From the NCBI GenBank assembly GCA_016841965.1, contig JAEANN010000046.1, forward strand, positions 62,001-126,000: 64,000 nucleotides of DNA, in the 5' to 3' direction. A program made the translations under genes and the position numbers. Below are positions 52,534 through 62,800 of this stretch, one piece after another. The stretch is from Candidatus Roseilinea mizusawaensis (GTDB lineage Bacteria > Chloroflexota > Anaerolineae > J036 > Brachytrichaceae). The stretch's first letter is position 1, and every line of letters starts with the position of its first letter. A model generated the notes under the pieces. It was not told the DNA's origin and made no database searches. It saw only the letters and a list, made by a program, of their open reading frames with translations.

Positions 52534-53859
52534 TCACTCCTTGAGGAAAATTTCAACTACTGGCACGATCACGTCCGGCTTCTTCACCGGCAACTCTAGC
52601 ACAGCGGTGTCTTCGGGAATATATTGGGTTACCGCTTCGTAGTCGTAGTCGCGCAGAACGGATTTGACCGGCACTTCGCTGGCGTCGTGCAGCATCTGAG
52701 CGTATTCGATCTTGCCGGCCATGCCATCCAGGTAGATCCACTTGAACGGCCAGTTGAAAATGTGCAGGTACAGCCGGTTGCCGTTCTGAGTGAAACGGCA
52801 ATCTTGTGGCGGCGCGTAGTCGCTCATGGTGCAGCCATAGATTGACCGGCTGTGTAACGCCATCCACTGCGCGTACACATCGAGGGCGGCCAGGGCGCGG
52901 TTGTCGAAGCGCCCGCGCGCCGTGGGGCCGACGTTCATGATGAGATTGCCGCCCATTGCCACTGTATTGATGAGCATCTGCACCAGTTGCTCGGGGCTTT
53001 TCCACGTGTCTTCGTCGCGGTAATAGCCCCACGATCCGCTGAAAGTCTGGCACGCTTCCCAGTACACCGGCTTGCCGTTCACATGCACCCAGCGCCGGGG
53101 CTGATATTGTTCTGGCGTGTAAAAGTCAGCGTAACCGGGTGGAAGGTTCAGCCGGTTGTTGATGAGAATGCCGGGTTGCAGTTCGCGCGCGAGGGCAATC
53201 AGTTTCTCACTTTCCCACTCGTTGCGCCCTTTGCCGGGCAGGCCGCGATAACTGAAATCGGGGTAGGAGAAATCAAACCACATCAGGTCGATGCGGCCAT
53301 ATTGGGTGAGCAGTTCGCGCACCTGATTGCGCATATATTCGGCGTAGCGGCGCATCTCACGGCTGCGATTGAGTTCGGCGGCATCGGGCAGGTTGCGCTG
53401 AGGATGCTGGCCGTCGATGGGGAAGTCGGGGTGATGCCAGTCGAGCAGCGAGTAGTACAGACCGATGCGCAATCCCTCAGCGCGAAAGGCGTCAACAAAG
53501 GGGCGCAGGGCATCTTTCGCATAGGCAGTATTTGTGATCTTGTAGTCGGTGAATTGCGAATCCCACAAACAAAACCCTTCATGATGCTTGGCAGTGAGCA
53601 CCACATACTTCATGCCGGCCTTGCAGGCGGCTTTTGCCCAGGCTACCGGATCGTACTGATCGGGAGCAAAGCGCTCAAAGTAACGCTGATAGAACGTATC
53701 ACTCAACTCCTCGCGGTGTTTCACCCACTCGTGACGAGCGGGCAGGGCGTACAAACCCCAATGGATGAACATGCCGAAGCGATCGTGAACAAACCAGTCG
53801 ATATCGCCGGGTGTTGGATCGGGATGATACATAGTAGGCCACAGTTTACGCCTACTCAT
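52534..53859 (-). CDS. GH29 alpha-L-fucosidase
   Basis: A 441-residue (or 432 from ATG 53832) glycosidase. F-G-M-F-I-H-W-G-L-Y near the N-terminus, T-A-K-H-H-E-G-F, and the nucleophile region M-W-F-D-F (Asp at about 197) are diagnostic for GH29, followed by N-V-G-P-T-A-R-G. A C-terminal beta domain of about 90 residues is present. There is no signal peptide, so it should act inside the cell on imported oligosaccharides. Neither start has a clear ribosome site. It forms a two-gene unit with the aldo/keto reductase (6-base gap). Confidence 0.9.
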   Translation of the reverse strand: MSRRKLWPTMYHPDPTPGDIDWFVHDRFGMFIHWGLYALPARHEWVKHREELSDTFYQRYFERFAPDQYDPVAWAKAACKAGMKYVVLTAKHHEGFCLWDSQFTDYKITNTAYAKDALRPFVDAFRAEGLRIGLYYSLLDWHHPDFPIDGQHPQRNLPDAAELNRSREMRRYAEYMRNQVRELLTQYGRIDLMWFDFSYPDFSYRGLPGKGRNEWESEKLIALARELQPGILINNRLNLPPGYADFYTPEQYQPRRWVHVNGKPVYWEACQTFSGSWGYYRDEDTWKSPEQLVQMLINTVAMGGNLIMNVGPTARGRFDNRALAALDVYAQWMALHSRSIYGCTMSDYAPPQDCRFTQNGNRLYLHIFNWPFKWIYLDGMAGKIEYAQMLHDASEVPVKSVLRDYDYEAVTQYIPEDTAVLELPVKKPDVIVPVVEIFLKE

Positions 53860-53940
53860 TGCTGAGACAATGTCTCGCAGGCTTCGAGACTTCAGATTTC
53901 AACTAGGCCCAGCAGCTAAGCATGAAAAGGGAACTATGCA

Positions 53941-53974
53941 GCGAAGCCGGCGCAAGGCCGGCCTCGCTTTCTTT
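53941..53974 (+). terminator. Terminator-like hairpin
   Basis: GCGAAGCCGGC (53941-53951) and GCCGGCCTCGC (53957-53967) pair with one mismatch, followed by TTTCTTT. It lies between the 3' end of the giant nuclease gene (minus) and the 5' end of the fucosidase gene (minus); the T tract is on the plus strand, so its working direction is unclear. Confidence 0.4.
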
Positions 53975-54009
53975 AGTCTTTAACTTGTCGGGGCAGTTTC
54001 ACCAGGGCG

Positions 54010-57000
54010 CTAGCGCAGTGCAATCGGCACGAACGCTTTGCGTGCCTGCACCGGTACGACACTGCTCAGGTCAATCCCGGTGTCTTCGTTGTTTGCGTAT
54101 ATACGCGGGCGATTGGTGATCTCCCCTTCCAGAATCACAACCTGCACCGCGTAACTTAGCGTGTGCGATGCACCCGGCGCAAGACCGCCCGACCACGTCA
54201 CGGCATTTTGTGGCGCGTTCGGGCCGAGCACACCCATGAGACCCATGCTCAGGCCGGCGTAGTTGCCACCACTGGCGCTGCCGGCGATATAAGTCGTGCC
54301 GCTCGGTATTGGTGCGACGATCAGTAGGTTGCTCAGCGCGCCACTGCCGCCGTTGGTCACGATGACCGAATAGGTGATCACATCCCCCCTGCGCACGGCA
54401 TCGAAGGTTGTCGTCACGGCGCTCAAGCTGCCGACCAGTCCGAGTTGTGACGTGGGCGGTTGCTGGTATGTGATGGGTGTCTGGGCAATCAGGCTGCCGG
54501 CTAGCGCAGCGATGTTTTCTACGGCCGGCGTGGTCGAAGTGAGTACAACGCTCGCTTGACCGCTTGCATCTGTTGCGCTGCTCGATGGGCTAAAGGCCCC
54601 AATGCCGGCCAGGAACTGCACGGCGACCCCGCTGACCGGGTTGCCAAACGCATCGGTCACAGTAGCCACAACAACGCTCTGGCTGATGCCGTTCGCATAG
54701 ATGACAGATGGCGTGGCGCTGAGCGTCACCTGGGCCGGCGCGCCGGCTGTGAACGTCACCACCGTGGCTGCCTGACTCCCGGTGACAGTTGCCGTGACCG
54801 TCAGCGGCCCGGCGATGGTCGAAGACACCTGTGCCGTGGCGATCCCGCCCAGCGTGCTGGCTGTGTTCGGGCTGACAGAGCCGGCTGAGACGCTGAATGT
54901 GACCTGAACGCCATCTGGGGCCGGCAGCCCGCTGAGATCGGTGACGGTGGCCGTGACGGTGCTCAGGCTGCCTACAGGCAGCGTGGTCGGCGCAGCGGTG
55001 ATCGACACATTGAGGCCGGCATTCACATGCAGCGTGATCAGGCCAAAGTTGTCGGCCATGCCATCACTGACAAAAGCCGAGACGATCACTGTGCTGCTCA
55101 GTCCGGCGGTCGGTGTGAATAATGCGCCGGCCAGTGTTGCGTTTACGTCGGTGATCGAGCCGCTGACGGTGTACACGCCGCCGGCCACGTTGAAGACGCC
55201 GCTGGCGCCCCCGGCCAGTGGCAGGTTCAGCGCGCCCTGCGCCGGATTCACTGTCAGGGTCACGGTGAATGTGTCGTTCCAGTCTGGATCGAGCACTGTT
55301 AGGTCGTGCAAGGGGAAAGCGTTCGCGGTGGCGCGTTGCTGGGTGAAGATGTGCTGGCCGACCGGTACGCGAGCAATGGTCAATGTGCCGCTGACTTCGT
55401 TTGCCGCTAACACATAGAGCGCGTTGTTGCGCGCGACCAGTTTCACGCCCTCCGGCCCTATGCCGGTAGGGATTAAGCCCAACACGGTGGGCGTGGCCGG
55501 TTGTGTCACGTCGATCACTACGATTGCGTTGGCGCGCTCCAGGCCGACAGCCGCAATGGCGCGACCGTCGAATAGCACGGCGTCCACGACTTCTGGCTCG
55601 CTGCCGCCGCGATTGCTGCGCGTGTCGGGATAGCGGTTCCAGCGTGCAGCCAAATCGTCCAGACTGCCGGCTGTATCGGCCACAAGCGACCCGTCATCGG
55701 CGCGGAACACGCTAACTGTGCGCCCCCCGCGCACACCGGCGCTGCCTGCGCTGGGCCGGGTATCGCCTTCGTCGGCGGTGATGAAGTACGTGTCACCGGC
55801 GATATCGAGGACAGCCACGCCGTCCGGCTCGCGCCAGGCCGTCAGTAATTGCGTCGGATTGTAGCCGCCGCCGTTGGTGAGGTCGGCGTAGTGCGTTGTG
55901 CTGTACAAGCCGAAGAAGGTCAGGGTGTAGGGCGCGTTCATGGCCACGCGCACGACGCCGTTGTTTTCCTGAAGCGAGACAAAGGCGTATTGTGAATCTT
56001 CGGAGAAGCTCACGCTCTCTGGCTCCAACGTGTCGGGCGTGTTATCAATCAACAGACGCCCGATGTCGTCATAGCGGCCCACACTGAAGCCGGGCGTCCC
56101 GCTTTGCGCCGGCAGGCTAAGCGTGATCACATTCAGCGTCGTGGGCGTGTCGGGATCGAAGCCGGTCAGGTCGACAATCGAGATCGAGCCGGGGCCGCCA
56201 TTGTCGAATGTGCCCGGCGCTTCGGCTTCGTTGGCGACCACGGCATAGTTGCCGTCGGGCGAAATGGCAATCGAATCAGGCTGGATGCCGACCAGCGCCT
56301 CGGTGATGAACGCGCCGCTGGTCAGCCGATAAGCCAGCACCTTGCCATAGATCGGATTGGCAGCCGGCGCAGCCGAGCCGGCCACGGCCAGCAGCAGGTC
56401 TTTGCTGGGGTGAATGGCCAGTGAGTTCAAGCCGGCCAGTTGCGCGGTTGGTCCAACGCGCTGCTGCAGCGATGGCGCGAGAATGTCGCTTAGGTCGAGC
56501 AAGTCAAAGCTGGTGTCGCCGGCGTTGCTCAGTGCGCCATCTGCACCGCGCACGCTGATGATCTCGGCGCCGTTGCCGGCCAGGCCGGTGTCATACGTGG
56601 CGATGGCCGAGAGCTGCGGCGCGGCGTTCAGATTCAAGCCGACAATCACCGGGTCATGGTCAGACGAACGGAACGGGTCGGCGTTGTACAAGCTAATCTG
56701 TTGAGCCGGCGATTTGAAATTCGTGTTGTAGTCCAGCACCGACGGTTCATCGGCATTAACGTGCCATTCTGCCACGCCGCTGACCTGTGCATCCAATGTC
56801 GGCGAGGCCAGCGCATAGTCCAGATAGCCCCATTGCCCGCTGAATGAGTACGAGTATGCAGCGGGGCCAAGACGGTCCTCCACCAGATTGACATAGCCGG
56901 CGTTTTTGAGCGCGGTGATTGGGTCTTCCTGCGCGTATGAGTTCAGGTCGCCCACGATCAAGATGTCGGGATCGGCGATGCCGGTGGGATCGTTGGCCAA

Positions 57001-59451
57001 CCAGATCGCCAGTTCTTCTGCGGCAGCCTTGCGCGTCAGGTTGCAGTTACCCTGCCCGTCGCCGATGTCGGGGTCAGAGCCGATTGGGCTGAAGTTGTCT
57101 GCGCACGACGACCCTTTGGACTTGAGGTGATTGACGACCACGGTGAAACGCGCGCCGGTTGCGTTGTCTTGGAAACTTTGCGCCAGCGGTGGGCGATTGC
57201 GCTGGGTCAGGCCGTTGGTGGTCGAGAAGATGCCAAATGCGCCGGTGGTCAGCACGGCGGTCTGGCCGACCGGCGTGACACGGCCGGGGCGATAGATCAC
57301 GCCAACTTTGATCGCGTCCACCCCAAGCGTGTTGGTGACGCCGATGGCCGCATCGGGGTTGATGAAGGCGTATGTGCCGGGAGCAGTAGCGGCGTTCAGC
57401 CGATCAACCAGGTCTTGAACAGCACTGGCCGGCCCATATCCGTCATTTTCCAACTCCATCAGGCCGATCACATCTGCATTCAGGCCCAGCAACATCGGCA
57501 CGGTCTTGGAGATTTGCCGGCTGAATTCGGTGCTGTTCTCCGCGCCGCGACAATCGGTGGGCGCCCCGCCCACCCCAAGCGCGCATGCGCCTACGCCGAA
57601 GGTGTTGAAGTAGTTGAGCAGGTTGGTGGCGGCCACGCGCAGCGCGCCGCCCACGATGGGCGCGCTGGTTGGGCGCAGGTTGGCCGGCGTGAATGTCACC
57701 GGCTGCGTGGGCCGTACGCGATACGCATCGGGGCTGGCGCTTGCGCCGCCCCAGCCATACGTCATCACGCCCACCACGTTGCTTACGGTGTCGCCGCCGC
57801 GCAAGGTGTTCAGCGCGCTGAGCGGCAATCCATTGCGCCCGAAGATGATTGGATCGGGGTTCTGGATGTTGCGGTCGTCATCCAGCAAGATGCGGTTAAG
57901 GTTGTTGATTGCCTGTTGCGCCAGGGCCGGTGCGCCGGGGGCTGCGATGTGGGTTGGTTGTTGCAAGCGCGCGCCCGATGACAACGTGACCTGTCCGAAC
58001 CGCCCCAGGTAAAAATTGTCGGTGACGATTAGGTTCTGCGGCAGGCGCACGCGCATGCCCTCATAACGTTCGGCGTCGTCGGCGCTGCTGAACGGCAGCG
58101 TAACATCGGTGGGGGCCGGCAGTGGCGCAGGGCCGCACACCAGGATGCTCGGCGCGTTGCCGAGGCGGGTCTGGTTGTTCGTCTCGCGCACTGTGTCGGT
58201 CACTACTACCAGATCGCCCAGGTTGACCGAGTTGGTGGCGCCGTTGAAGACAAACAGGCCTTCCGACGTGAGGGGGGTGCCGTCCGGCGTTTCGCTCTGG
58301 ATGTAGAAGCCTTGCAGGTGACTGATGGTTTCGAAGTCGCCCACGACGACGCCGCGCACGGTGACCACCGTGCCGCTGAGTGGACTGCTGCTGGTTGTGC
58401 CCTGTACGGCGCTGATCGGCGTCGGAGAGGAATCGGTGCAGATGGCCGGCAGCGGCGCGACCGTGCTGAAGTTGCTGGAGAAGTTAGCCGTCATCGTGTC
58501 CGGCGGGTCGTCCCCGTCCTGATCGGTCACATTGGCCGCGAATACGGTGAGGGTGCAGGTTTCGCCGGCGCTGAAGTCTGTGTCGGGGTCGAGGGTAAAC
58601 ACAGTTGGTCCGCCGCTCACGGTGATATTGCTGGCGCTGGGGGTGCGCGTCCCGCTCGATCCGCAGGCCAGCGTGAACCAGTCGCCCGTGACGGCAACTG
58701 CTTCTGTGAACGTGATCACCGCGTTGCTGTTCAGCGCCACATTAGTCGCGCTGTTGGGCGGTGTCACAGCGGCCACTGCCGGCGCTGCGTCGCTGGCGAT
58801 TGCGTTGCCGCTAAAGGTGACGTTATCGAAGCGCAGTGTGCCGCCCGGCCCGTAAGTGCTGCTGGGGTTCGACGCCACATATTGTGTGTTGGTGGGTGGG
58901 CCAAACGACGACACCACGCGCACGCGCAAATCGGCAATGTTGTTGACTGCTGGAATACTGCTGAGGTCAACTGTGCGGGTGTACCACGTGTCGCCGGCTG
59001 GCGCGGTGAACGTTGCCACATCCGTGAATGACAGGCCGCCATCAACTGAGTATTGCGCCACGACAGTGTTTGCAGACGTGTTACTATGGCGCTGATGGAA
59101 GAAAAGCTGGATGTCCTGCCAACCCACGGTGCTGATCTGGAATTGCGCGCCGGCAGTTTTGTTGTTGGTGCCCTGGGCGGGGTAGGTTGTAGTGTTCCAG
59201 CCACGACCACCAAGAAAGCCGGCAGCAAACGTGGCAGTTGTGCCGCCCACTAACGAGGCGGTGCCGCTGCCGGTGGCCGGCACAGTCGTGTCCCCTTCGA
59301 ACGTCCACTGAGTGATGACACTGAGCGCACGGGCCGGCTGCGGCAATGCAAGCGGCGTGAGGGCTGCCGTAGCCATCAGCGCCATAGTCGTGACGACGCG
59401 AATCAGAACAAAGGCAAGACGAGACCAATGGGTAAAACGAGTGAATGTCAT
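54010..59451 (-). CDS. Giant secreted ExeM/NucH-type nuclease fused to choice-of-anchor-I propeller and Ig-like domains
   Basis: An 1813-residue exported protein. In order: signal peptide (1-43), a beta-sandwich (about 45-215), an Ig-like Big_5-type domain (220-330), an OB-fold of extracellular nucleases (about 340-470), an endonuclease/exonuclease/phosphatase domain (about 600-935) with M-E-L-E-N, N-H-L-K-S-K, G-D-L-N-S-Y and S-D-H-D-P all intact, a choice-of-anchor-I beta-propeller (about 940-1362), Ig-like repeats (about 1480-1663) and a DUF11 domain (1670-1800). It ends A-F-V-P-I-A-L-R. It would degrade extracellular DNA, perhaps also releasing phosphate. The C-terminal tail matches that of the divergent protein at 59852. 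The start ATG 59451 has only a weak ribosome site. Confidence 0.87.
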   Translation of the reverse strand: MTFTRFTHWSRLAFVLIRVVTTMALMATAALTPLALPQPARALSVITQWTFEGDTTVPATGSGTASLVGGTTATFAAGFLGGRGWNTTTYPAQGTNNKTAGAQFQISTVGWQDIQLFFHQRHSNTSANTVVAQYSVDGGLSFTDVATFTAPAGDTWYTRTVDLSSIPAVNNIADLRVRVVSSFGPPTNTQYVASNPSSTYGPGGTLRFDNVTFSGNAIASDAAPAVAAVTPPNSATNVALNSNAVITFTEAVAVTGDWFTLACGSSGTRTPSASNITVSGGPTVFTLDPDTDFSAGETCTLTVFAANVTDQDGDDPPDTMTANFSSNFSTVAPLPAICTDSSPTPISAVQGTTSSSPLSGTVVTVRGVVVGDFETISHLQGFYIQSETPDGTPLTSEGLFVFNGATNSVNLGDLVVVTDTVRETNNQTRLGNAPSILVCGPAPLPAPTDVTLPFSSADDAERYEGMRVRLPQNLIVTDNFYLGRFGQVTLSSGARLQQPTHIAAPGAPALAQQAINNLNRILLDDDRNIQNPDPIIFGRNGLPLSALNTLRGGDTVSNVVGVMTYGWGGASASPDAYRVRPTQPVTFTPANLRPTSAPIVGGALRVAATNLLNYFNTFGVGACALGVGGAPTDCRGAENSTEFSRQISKTVPMLLGLNADVIGLMELENDGYGPASAVQDLVDRLNAATAPGTYAFINPDAAIGVTNTLGVDAIKVGVIYRPGRVTPVGQTAVLTTGAFGIFSTTNGLTQRNRPPLAQSFQDNATGARFTVVVNHLKSKGSSCADNFSPIGSDPDIGDGQGNCNLTRKAAAEELAIWLANDPTGIADPDILIVGDLNSYAQEDPITALKNAGYVNLVEDRLGPAAYSYSFSGQWGYLDYALASPTLDAQVSGVAEWHVNADEPSVLDYNTNFKSPAQQISLYNADPFRSSDHDPVIVGLNLNAAPQLSAIATYDTGLAGNGAEIISVRGADGALSNAGDTSFDLLDLSDILAPSLQQRVGPTAQLAGLNSLAIHPSKDLLLAVAGSAAPAANPIYGKVLAYRLTSGAFITEALVGIQPDSIAISPDGNYAVVANEAEAPGTFDNGGPGSISIVDLTGFDPDTPTTLNVITLSLPAQSGTPGFSVGRYDDIGRLLIDNTPDTLEPESVSFSEDSQYAFVSLQENNGVVRVAMNAPYTLTFFGLYSTTHYADLTNGGGYNPTQLLTAWREPDGVAVLDIAGDTYFITADEGDTRPSAGSAGVRGGRTVSVFRADDGSLVADTAGSLDDLAARWNRYPDTRSNRGGSEPEVVDAVLFDGRAIAAVGLERANAIVVIDVTQPATPTVLGLIPTGIGPEGVKLVARNNALYVLAANEVSGTLTIARVPVGQHIFTQQRATANAFPLHDLTVLDPDWNDTFTVTLTVNPAQGALNLPLAGGASGVFNVAGGVYTVSGSITDVNATLAGALFTPTAGLSSTVIVSAFVSDGMADNFGLITLHVNAGLNVSITAAPTTLPVGSLSTVTATVTDLSGLPAPDGVQVTFSVSAGSVSPNTASTLGGIATAQVSSTIAGPLTVTATVTGSQAATVVTFTAGAPAQVTLSATPSVIYANGISQSVVVATVTDAFGNPVSGVAVQFLAGIGAFSPSSSATDASGQASVVLTSTTPAVENIAALAGSLIAQTPITYQQPPTSQLGLVGSLSAVTTTFDAVRRGDVITYSVIVTNGGSGALSNLLIVAPIPSGTTYIAGSASGGNYAGLSMGLMGVLGPNAPQNAVTWSGGLAPGASHTLSYAVQVVILEGEITNRPRIYANNEDTGIDLSSVVPVQARKAFVPIALR

Positions 59452-59851
59452 CCGAGTTTGCTCTATCCCTTTTCACGATGTTATTCGGGTTGGACGGGGC
59501 GATGCTACTGCGAAAAGGTTAAGAAAAGATTGTCTGCGGGATGTGTGGTTGCTCCAGGTTCGTGTGTCCCGTCTGCCGGATACAATCGCGGCAGCGTGGT
59601 GTGTTGTGCAAAAACGGAATGGGTTGGCAGCCTGATTGATTGTCGCACTCACAGTGGCCGGCCCAATGCGTCGTGTTATATGTATGGGACACCGCCAAGC
59701 ATAGCCGAAGCCGAGGACTGCAACGCTGCCGGCCGGCCCCGGCTTGATGTGGTGTGGGGCGACGCAATCCAGCTTCCGGCGCGCGTGTTTGTGCCGCGCG
59801 TTGCAAGGCCGTGACGGTGAGCCTCAAAGCGTTGCAAGAGGAGGTGTCAGG
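59452..59851. other. 400-bp divergent intergenic region
   Basis: This region separates the two giant secreted-protein genes and must hold both promoters. I found no convincing -35/-10 pair on either strand and no palindrome of note. The short open frames within it lack ribosome sites and look non-coding. Confidence 0.6.
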
Positions 59852-62800
59852 ATGTCTGGATATTCGCTGCCGTACGTTAAGCGTCTCGGACTGTTGACCG
59901 GGTTCTTGGTTGTCTGCGGTCTGTGCTCCGTGATCTGGCTGGCTTGCGCGACACAGCCGGCGCTCGCTGCGCAGTCCTTTGAGCGGCCACGTTTACAACA
60001 GCCGCCGGCTATCAGCAACGTGGTGATCCTGTCGCCCACGCTGGCGGTGTTCGAGAGGTTCGAGGCGCATTTCGATGTGGCAACGGTGGCGACGCTGCTC
60101 GATCTGCCGTTTGACCCCGCTCCGCCATCTGGGTTGCCGGCCGGGGCCGGCGTCAGCGTAGATGTGTTGTTCTCGCCCGATAACTGGGGCACGGTCATCA
60201 CGCAGCCGGCTTTCCTGTATCAGCCCTTCACGATCACGTTGCGCAGCAACCGCGATCACCTTGTGCCGGCCGGCCCGCCGCGCTGGGCAGTGCGCTTTGC
60301 GCCGCAGCGCGCCGGCGCGTGGCAATTTCGCATCCGCGTTCAGGATGCCGGCGGCGTCAGCGTGTATCCGCCGGCCGGCGCGCTCACCTTCACGGTCAGC
60401 GGTCAAAGCGCCAATCCCCACATCCGGCGCGGCTTCCTGCGCGTCAGCCCAACCGACTCGCGCTATTTCGAGTTTCAGAATGGCGCGCCGTTTGTCGGGG
60501 TGGGGTACAACGGCGGGTTTGCGTCCAGCGCCGCCGAGGTCGAGCAACGCATGGCGCTGTACGAAGAATATGGCATGAACTTTTTCCGCGTTTGGCTCAG
60601 CATGTTTGGCATCAATGGCTCGGCGTGGACTTCCTGGGCGTGGCCCAATCAGCCAATGGATGGCTATGTGCCGGCCACCAATCTGGAAATCTTCAAGACG
60701 TTCAACGGCGCGGATGTGTCTTTGCGCCTGGCGCACGTCATGCGGTGTTACTTCGCCGATTTCTGGCAGGATGGCATTCCGATTGAGCCGAACACCGTCT
60801 ATAGCCTGACCGCTCGCGTGATGCTGGATGGGGTGACCGGGCCGGCTACCGCGGGTCAGCCCTATGGCTTTGTGGTCAAGCGCGGTGGCTGGCCCGATAG
60901 CACGTGCAGCGGCGGGACGCGCATCACCGCGCCTGTGGCCGGCACAACCGGCTGGATCACTGTCACCGGCGTGTACACCAGCGGCGCCAACGAGCGCTGG
61001 CTGGACTATGTCTATCTGGCGCTGGACAACACCACCGCCGGCTATGTGTACATCGATGACGTGCGGCTGTGGCGGGCCGCAGATCCGTATCGCATCAACT
61101 TGCTGCGCGAGCCCAACGCCAACAGCCATCTGTACTTCGACCCGCTGAATGCAGCCAGAGTCGATGCGCAATTCGAGGCGGCGCAGCGCCACGGCGTCTA
61201 TCTGAAGGTCGTGCTCGACGAGAAGAGCGAGTGGATTCGCAATCGTATTCTGCCGGGTGGCGCCATGACCACCACCGCCAACGGCAACAACTACTTTTAC
61301 GCCGCGCCGGGGACAAAAGGGCGCTGGTTACATCAAGCCTGGTGGCGCTATGTGATTGCGCGCTGGGGGTACAGCACGGCCATTCACTCTTTCGAGTTCA
61401 TCAATGAGGGCGATCCCTACAACGGCAATCACTACGGCATCGCCAACGACATGGCGCGCTATTTTCAGCGACACGATCCGTCCGGGCACATGGTCAGCAC
61501 ATCGTTTTGGCACTCGCTGCCTAACCACGAGTTCTGGTCGAACGCGAATTACCCCGATGTGGACTATGTTGATCTGCACGCCTATATCTCCACCGGCTGG
61601 GGCAACACTGCCGCGTTTCTGGACGCCGGCCGGGTCGAGACCCGCACACAGCACGTGCGCACCGGCAGCGCCTCGGCGCGCGTGGCCGGCGCAGACAACA
61701 GCCGCCGCCCCATTACGCCGCGCGGCCTGGTCATCCGCGAGCCGGGCGAATGGATTGTCCGTTACTGGATGAAGGCCGAGAACTTCAGCGCGAACTGCCC
61801 CTTCAACACCACCGGCGGCATGCAGCGCGTGCGCTGGGGCCTCAGCGATGGTCGGGAGGGCATTGTGCCGGCCGACCCGGAGGGCAAGGACTTCATTTGC
61901 ACTTCGCCGGCCGGCACATTTGGCTGGACGCAATTCCACAGCGACCGCGATCGCGCCGGCCAGATCGTGCCGCTGCAATACCGGCTTGTCATCACCCCCG
62001 GCCACCCGCGCGAGATCACGCTGTGGATCGAAAATTCAAATGGCGTGACCGGCACAGCCTGGTTCGATGATGTCGAGCTGGTCAGTCCGTCTGGCCGGGT
62101 GGTGCCGGTGATCGGACAGTTCGATCTCACGCCGTTTGACGAAGACACTGCCTGGTACACCCGTGCCTATGGCGATCTGCACGGCGCGGCCAGCCCGGCC
62201 GGCGTGACCAAACCGCTGGTACGCGGCGAAACCGGCGTGGATACAGTGGCCGAACAAGACTGGCAGCGCGCCGTCAACAGCGACACGCAGGGCATCTGGT
62301 TGCACAACCATGTTTGGGGCCAGATCAACCCCGGCGGCATGTACGACCTGATGTGGTGGGCTGCTGAGACGATTGATCGCTATACCAGCGGCAACTTTGA
62401 CATCAACCAGTTGCGCGCCCGGCACATCTACACGCCGTTCCTGACTTATCGCGCCTTCATGGCCGGCATCCCGCTCAACAACGGCCATTACCGCGACCTG
62501 GCGGCGACCACATCGCATCCTGACCTGCGCGCGTGGGGCCAGCGCGACGATGTGAACGGCCGCATGCATGTGTGGGTGCAGAATCGCAATCACACCTGGA
62601 AGCGCGTGATCTCCGGCGCCGTTGGCGCGCCGATCAGTGGATCGCTGGTGATCGCCGGCCTGCCCAACGGTGTGTACACCGTGACATGGTGGAACCCCTA
62701 CAGCGTGAGCGCGCCGATTTTTCTGACACAAACCTTTGGTGTTGCGAGCAGCGCACTGACCATTCCACTGCCGGCGCCTTTGCAGACAGATGTTGCGCTA

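Noticed and set aside
59744-59851. 36-codon extension of the DUF5060 glycosidase
   Set aside because: It is Cys/Arg-rich and lies before a strong ribosome site; the signal peptide starts at 59852.
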